A stretch of 19,521 nucleotides of DNA from Thalassiosira profunda (Eukaryota > Bacillariophyta > Thalassiosirophyceae > Thalassiosirales > Thalassiosiraceae), in contig JALLAP010000197.1 in NCBI GenBank assembly GCA_036939355.1, positions 1-19,521 on the forward strand, written 5' to 3'. How positions within the stretch are numbered: the stretch's first letter is position 1; every line of letters begins with the position of its first letter. This document shows positions 17,008 through 19,521 of the stretch, piece by piece. The position numbers and the translations under genes were made by a program. The notes below the pieces were generated by a model. The model was not told the origin of the DNA, searched no databases, and was given only the letters and a program-made list of their open reading frames with translations.

Positions 17008-19521
17008 TTAATTTACAATAGGCACGTAACGGAACGCTACCAAGAGAGGAAGCAGCGGCGGGCTGCCCCTCACATTGTCCCACTCGTCCTCTTTCTTTCC
17101 CCGAAACAGCGCCACCAGCTCCGTCGTGAGCTCGCTCGACAGCGCCTTTAAATATCTTGGAACCACATCAAAATGAATTGGTCGGTCCGTGTCGAGATCC
17201 CCGGGCGCATCATTCCAGTGTCTCTTCTCAACCCTGGCGTCCACGCCAATGTACGCCAGGCGCTTCGGCCTGCTGCTTTCCGCGTCGTCATCAACCGCCA
17301 CCGAGGTGCCATTGCTCGCCGCAAATGAAGCCGGGCCATTGAAAGCAGTATCGTGCAGCCCTCGTTGGAGGTGGTTCTGCAGTCTCCTCGCTTCCCCGAT
17401 AGGTCCGGTCGTCTTGCTTTTGGGCCCAATACTCTCCCGCTCCAATTCTGCTGAGTAGGAGTCACTCACTTCCTTCTGCATGCCGCATGGAAGAGCATCG
17501 AATGCCTCCTGATCGATCCCCCGACACAGGAGCCGATTCAATTTCCAGGCGATTTTTCGCTTCAAGTTGTCGTCGACGGACGACAGAGCCCTATCATCCA
17601 AAGACAGCAAGGCTGTGGCAAGCTCTGTCGGTGTGGTGTTCGTACCCATGGCGATACCTCGACCGAAACTTCCATCAATTTTCTGTGAGCTTCGCTCATT
17701 TCTGAAAGGATGGGCAGTTTCGGCTTTCTTGCGGTTCGAGGGTTTCACGTGTGTCCCACAGTACCCATCGCAATTTCCCTGGCGCCATTTCTGACACCCC
17801 TCCCATTTGCAATAATCACTTTCCGTGTAACGCCGACCGAGCGATACTGTTGAGCCACCCTCGCTCAGTACATTCGAACCTGCAGCGAGCGTTTTACCTT
17901 GCCCTCCACAGTCAACCAACCTATTGTTTCCTGACTTGACAATTGGAGGCATCCTGTGCGGCTCTGAGTTCTTCCGATACCACGCTTCGATCGCGCCAAA
18001 GTCCGCCTTGCCATCGTCTACGAACTGGCAATTGCATCCCCTGACTTTCCCTGTTATCAGGGGATTGCCAATCGTCCACCAGCCCCTCGCCTCTGTCGCG
18101 ACGACCACACCCTGCAGACCAGCGAAGGCTCCAGATGAGACCAACACTGTCGCACCCAGAAATGGATTGGCAGGTGGCTTTCTTTCCTCTTCCTTGTCGT
18201 CGTTGGGGACTCTGGCTGAAGGTTTGGTGGGTGGCACAGTGATGCGAGCATCATTATTTTGACCCCTGATGTCCCCCCGCTTGACAATTGGAGGCATCCT
18301 GTGCAATCTCCCTCTCTTCTTATACCACGCTTCGATCGCGCCAAAGTCCACCTCCTTGCCATCTTCTACGAACTTGCAATCGGACCCCTTGACTTTCCCC
18401 GTTATCAGGGGATTATCGAGTGTCCACCAGCCATGCCCCGTCGCGACGATCACGCCCTGCAGACCTGCAAAGGCCCCAGAGGAGACCAATACTGTCACAC
18501 CCAGAATTGGGTTTGCAGGTGGCTTTCTGTCTTCTTCGTCGCTGTNCCCCAGAGGAGACCAATACTGTCACACCCAGAATTGGGTTTGCAGGTGGCTTTC
18601 TGTCTTCTTCGTCGCTGTATGCAGCTTTGTTGTCGCTATCTGCTGCGTGAGGGGCTTTGGCAAAAGCCCCGGCGTTGCCATCACCGTTTTTATCGCTAGC
18701 AGCACACTGCTCGAGTTTGCCTCCGTTCGAGAGGGGCGCAGTGTCATCGTCCGAGGAAGACAACTCCAACACGGCAATGGCGGCCCTGGCGACGGGACTC
18801 TTCGACGCCCACCCCTTCGTCCTCGCTTTACCGGCATCAGCGTCTTCGCTCGACACGTCTCTCTTTCGAGAGGATGCAACGGTGCCCTCGATCCTGTTGG
18901 TGATATCCCCGCTCTCCTTGGAGCCCTGGGACGCAACGAAATCGCTAACGTTGGCTCCAATAATGGCATCCGTAGTCGTATCATCCGATGCATTGAGAGT
19001 AGAATCCTTCGCCCCATCAGCATCTTCGTCCGACGACAACGCCAACGCCGCCATTGCAGCGGCCGCGACGGGGCTCTGTTTCTTTCCCGGCGAAGGCGAT
19101 TTGCCCCCCTTGCTCGTGCCTGTGCTCTTAACATCATTGCAATGGGCAGTGGATCTGTTTCCCGTCTCCCCATCTCCGGCTCCTATGGCCAGTGCACCAG
19201 AGGGAGAGGATGAAATCTCCCCCGCATCATCATTGGCATCATCGTCGGATGAAGAGGACGAGTTTAGCGTTGCAGCCGTGGTCACGGGGCTCTTCTTCCT
19301 GTGGCTCTGTTTGTCGCTCGTGCTATCAACCTTGCAATGGATATCGGCCTCATTCACATCTTGGGTCAGCGCCGCTTGGCTGCCTCCATCAACGCCCTCT
19401 CGAGCAGCAACCCCGGCATCCGAACTCGTCGATTCCCCCTCCTCGTTCTCGTCCTGCGTCAGATCCAGGAAGGGAATGCTCGCCTCGCCGTCCTCCTCGA
19501 GCTTGCGCCGCTTGAACGACG
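17008..19521 (-). CDS. Unrecognised acidic protein with two KOW-like domains and zinc motif, 5' incomplete
   Basis: The frame is open to the right edge, so the N-terminus is missing. Reading inward: a basic KRRKL patch, a SUMO-interaction-like IPFLDLTQDE (19448-19477), then a long acidic serine-rich region with three SPV...SSDDD repeats. Two 83-residue copies of a domain with VLVSSGAFAGLQGVVVAT and WWT..NPLITGKV follow; GAFAGLQGVVV looks like a KOW motif. After them come a C-x4-C-x7-C-x3-C-x2-H motif (SDYCKWEGC...GYCGTH, near 17750-17815) and a helical tail ending YVPIVN. The frame shifts at 18546, where a single N sits between identical 72-bp copies; removing 73 bases of apparent assembly error makes the two frames continuous. 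The features suggest a nuclear, possibly SUMO- and nucleic-acid-associated protein, by inference only. I recognise no named family. Confidence 0.8.
17935..18183 (-). repeat. KOW-like domain, copy B (249 bp)
   Basis: This copy aligns without net length change to 18280-18528. At protein level it begins PPANPFLGATVLVSSG and ends MPPIVKS. Its middle carries NPLITGKVRG and FGAIEAWY, shared with copy A. The two copies lie 345 bp apart start to start, so a linker of about 32 residues separates them. DNA identity is high by eye, pointing to a fairly recent in-frame duplication. Confidence 0.85.
18280..18528 (-). repeat. KOW-like domain, copy A (249 bp)
   Basis: This is the N-terminal partner of the copy at 17935-18183. 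It begins PPANPILGVTVLVSSG and ends MPPIVKR. Differences are concentrated after the tryptophan pair (GHGWWTLDNP versus ARGWWTIGNP) and in the short FVEDGKEVDF segment. Its first part overlaps the duplicated bases around the N. Confidence 0.85.
18474..18618. other. Assembly gap: N flanked by identical 72-bp copies
   Basis: Bases 18474-18545 and 18547-18618 are identical, with one ambiguous N at 18546 between them. The extra 73 bases shift the frame of gene 8; without them the two open frames join exactly (SSG to AFAGLQG). This is best read as two contig ends with an unmerged overlap rather than a biological repeat. Confidence 0.92.
18736..19303 (-). repeat. Three degenerate SPV/SSDDD protein repeats
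   Basis: Three units of about 24 codons lie at roughly 19229-19303, 19012-19089 and 18736-18811. They read KKSPVTTAATLNSSSSSDDD, KKQSPVAAAAMAALALSSDE and SKSPVARAAIAVLELSSSDD. Each has a basic residue, an SPV, an alanine-rich helix-like stretch and an acidic serine cluster. Spacers between them are unlike one another. SP and acidic serine clusters are typical proline-directed and CK2 kinase sites. Confidence 0.75.

Noticed and set aside
18474..18618. Tandem duplication as a real repeat or third KOW-like copy
   Set aside because: Perfect identity, a single N between the copies and frame restoration on removal all favour an assembly join.
1..19521. tRNA, rRNA, CRISPR arrays, transposases or viral genes
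   Set aside because: Scanning both strands by eye found no B-box-like tRNA motif, spaced repeats or recognisable mobile-element protein.

Overview
The window is nuclear DNA of a unicellular eukaryote. It holds eight protein-coding genes for typical eukaryotic proteins, with introns that are mostly 69-78 bp and begin GTGAGT, GTGAGC or GTAAGG and end in CAG or TAG. Base composition is moderately GC-rich and genes are tightly packed, often head-to-head or tail-to-tail with 60-350 bp between them. The first gene has the RR-TZF zinc-finger layout known from plants. The set also includes exportin-4, a second large karyopherin, a CFAP20 relative and a Vps4-like AAA ATPase. This fits a free-living protist or alga, possibly a stramenopile, but I cannot fix the lineage from sequence alone. 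I see no mobile element, CRISPR array, tRNA, rRNA or viral gene.

Layout, left to right: (1) 3-518 (+), the 3' part of an RR-TZF CCCH zinc-finger gene cut by the left edge. (2) 855-2393 (-), a two-exon Vps4-like AAA ATPase with a cysteine-rich insert. (3) 2742-3833 (-), a two-exon CFAP20/BUG22-family gene with a long acidic insert. (4) 4100-6772 (+), UTP14, a ribosome-biogenesis factor, head-to-head with gene 3. (5) 6833-11343 (-), a very large helical-repeat protein resembling an importin-beta/transportin karyopherin, with two short introns, one of them in frame and invisible in a simple ORF scan. (6) 12176-16054 (+), exportin-4 (XPO4) in one exon, head-to-head with gene 5. (7) 16222-16865 (-), V-ATPase subunit F in three coding exons, the first apparently only the ATG and the second only 36 nt. 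(8) 17008 to beyond the right edge (-), an unrecognised acidic protein with a SUMO-interaction-like motif, three SPV/SSDDD repeats, two copies of an 83-residue KOW-like domain and a Cys/His zinc motif.

Genes 4, 5 and 6 concern the nucleus (small-subunit rRNA processing and nuclear transport). The others concern mRNA regulation, membrane or cytoskeletal AAA activity, cilia or nuclear CFAP20 function, and organelle acidification. I see no evidence for an operon-like system; the neighbourhood looks like ordinary dense eukaryotic gene packing with possible shared bidirectional promoters.

Two annotation traps matter. A single N at 18546 is flanked by two identical 72-bp copies. This is almost certainly an unmerged contig overlap that breaks the frame of gene 8. 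Several true start exons (genes 3 and 7) are also too small to be found by ORF length.
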